This document shows positions 63,871 through 64,000 of a stretch of DNA of 64,000 nucleotides, piece after piece; positions within the stretch are counted from its first letter, which is position 1, and each line of letters begins with the position of its first letter. The position numbers and the translations under genes are program-made. Origin of the DNA: Paramacrobiotus metropolitanus (taxonomy: Eukaryota; Tardigrada; Eutardigrada; Parachela; Macrobiotidae); NCBI RefSeq assembly GCF_019649055.1, contig NW_026570306.1, positions 434,001 to 498,000 on the forward strand, read 5' to 3'. Below the pieces are notes generated by a model that was not told the origin of the DNA, did no database searches, and saw nothing but the letters and a program-made list of their open reading frames with translations.

Positions 63871-64000
63871 GAAAGTCGTGTACGAAGAATGATAAACAAC
63901 TACTGCACAGTGCACATTGCAATAAAACAGCATAAATAAAACATTTTTCACGGAAGCGACCTGAAGCGACACTGACGTCACTGTCATGGTACGTACGCAT

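Overview
The window looks like 64 kb of an animal nuclear genome, probably an invertebrate, dominated by old transposable elements. Supporting signs are Ty3/Gypsy-type retroelement proteins, a non-LTR retrotransposon of the restriction-like-endonuclease (RLE) type with poly(A) and target-site duplications (TSDs), terminal-inverted-repeat (TIR) DNA elements, short GT-AG introns (74 and 198 bp in the two best cases) and AATAAA signals. I cannot name the species. No rRNA, intact tRNA, CRISPR or prokaryotic operon is visible.

Layout. 1-8 kb: the 5' part of a large, largely open Ty3/Gypsy-like element on the minus strand: LTR with TATA box, primer-binding site, about 1 kb leader, gag in two in-frame pieces split by one TGA, a damaged protease, and a further 1107-codon open frame running off the window edge. 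That last frame carries an integrase-type zinc-binding domain and two copies of a protease-RT linker-like domain before any reverse transcriptase. 8-18.6 kb: decayed coding scraps, two copies of a >1 kb interspersed repeat ending in a conserved hairpin, and fragments of a C-C-H-H zinc-finger protein resembling those of MULE transposases. 18.7-21.6 kb: a broken Gypsy RT/RNase H with an insertion in RT, a CCHC ORF, a polypurine tract, an LTR start and a minisatellite. 22.2-23.6 kb: a TIR element with palindromic ends. 24.6-37 kb: gag-like, zinc-finger and P-loop pseudogenes in diverged pairs, plus a 744-bp MITE. 37.5-42.5 kb: an SGNH-hydrolase-like ORF ending in a hairpin and two DNA elements with exact 8-bp TSDs. 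46.3-47.4 kb: a clean 5'-truncated RLE retrotransposon inserted inside a copy of the hairpin repeat. 48-60 kb: further decayed copies, exon-like pieces and several near-perfect hairpins. 62 kb: the best candidate host gene, a two-exon secreted cysteine-containing peptide.

The sequence records repeated insertion, local inverted duplication and decay. The same set of proteins (P-loop ATPase, SGNH hydrolase, C-C-H-H zinc finger and several unrecognised ORFs) recurs in diverged copies downstream of the same non-coding hairpin module. This suggests that an old multi-ORF element family once carried them. Assignments rest on reading motifs by eye; no database search was possible.
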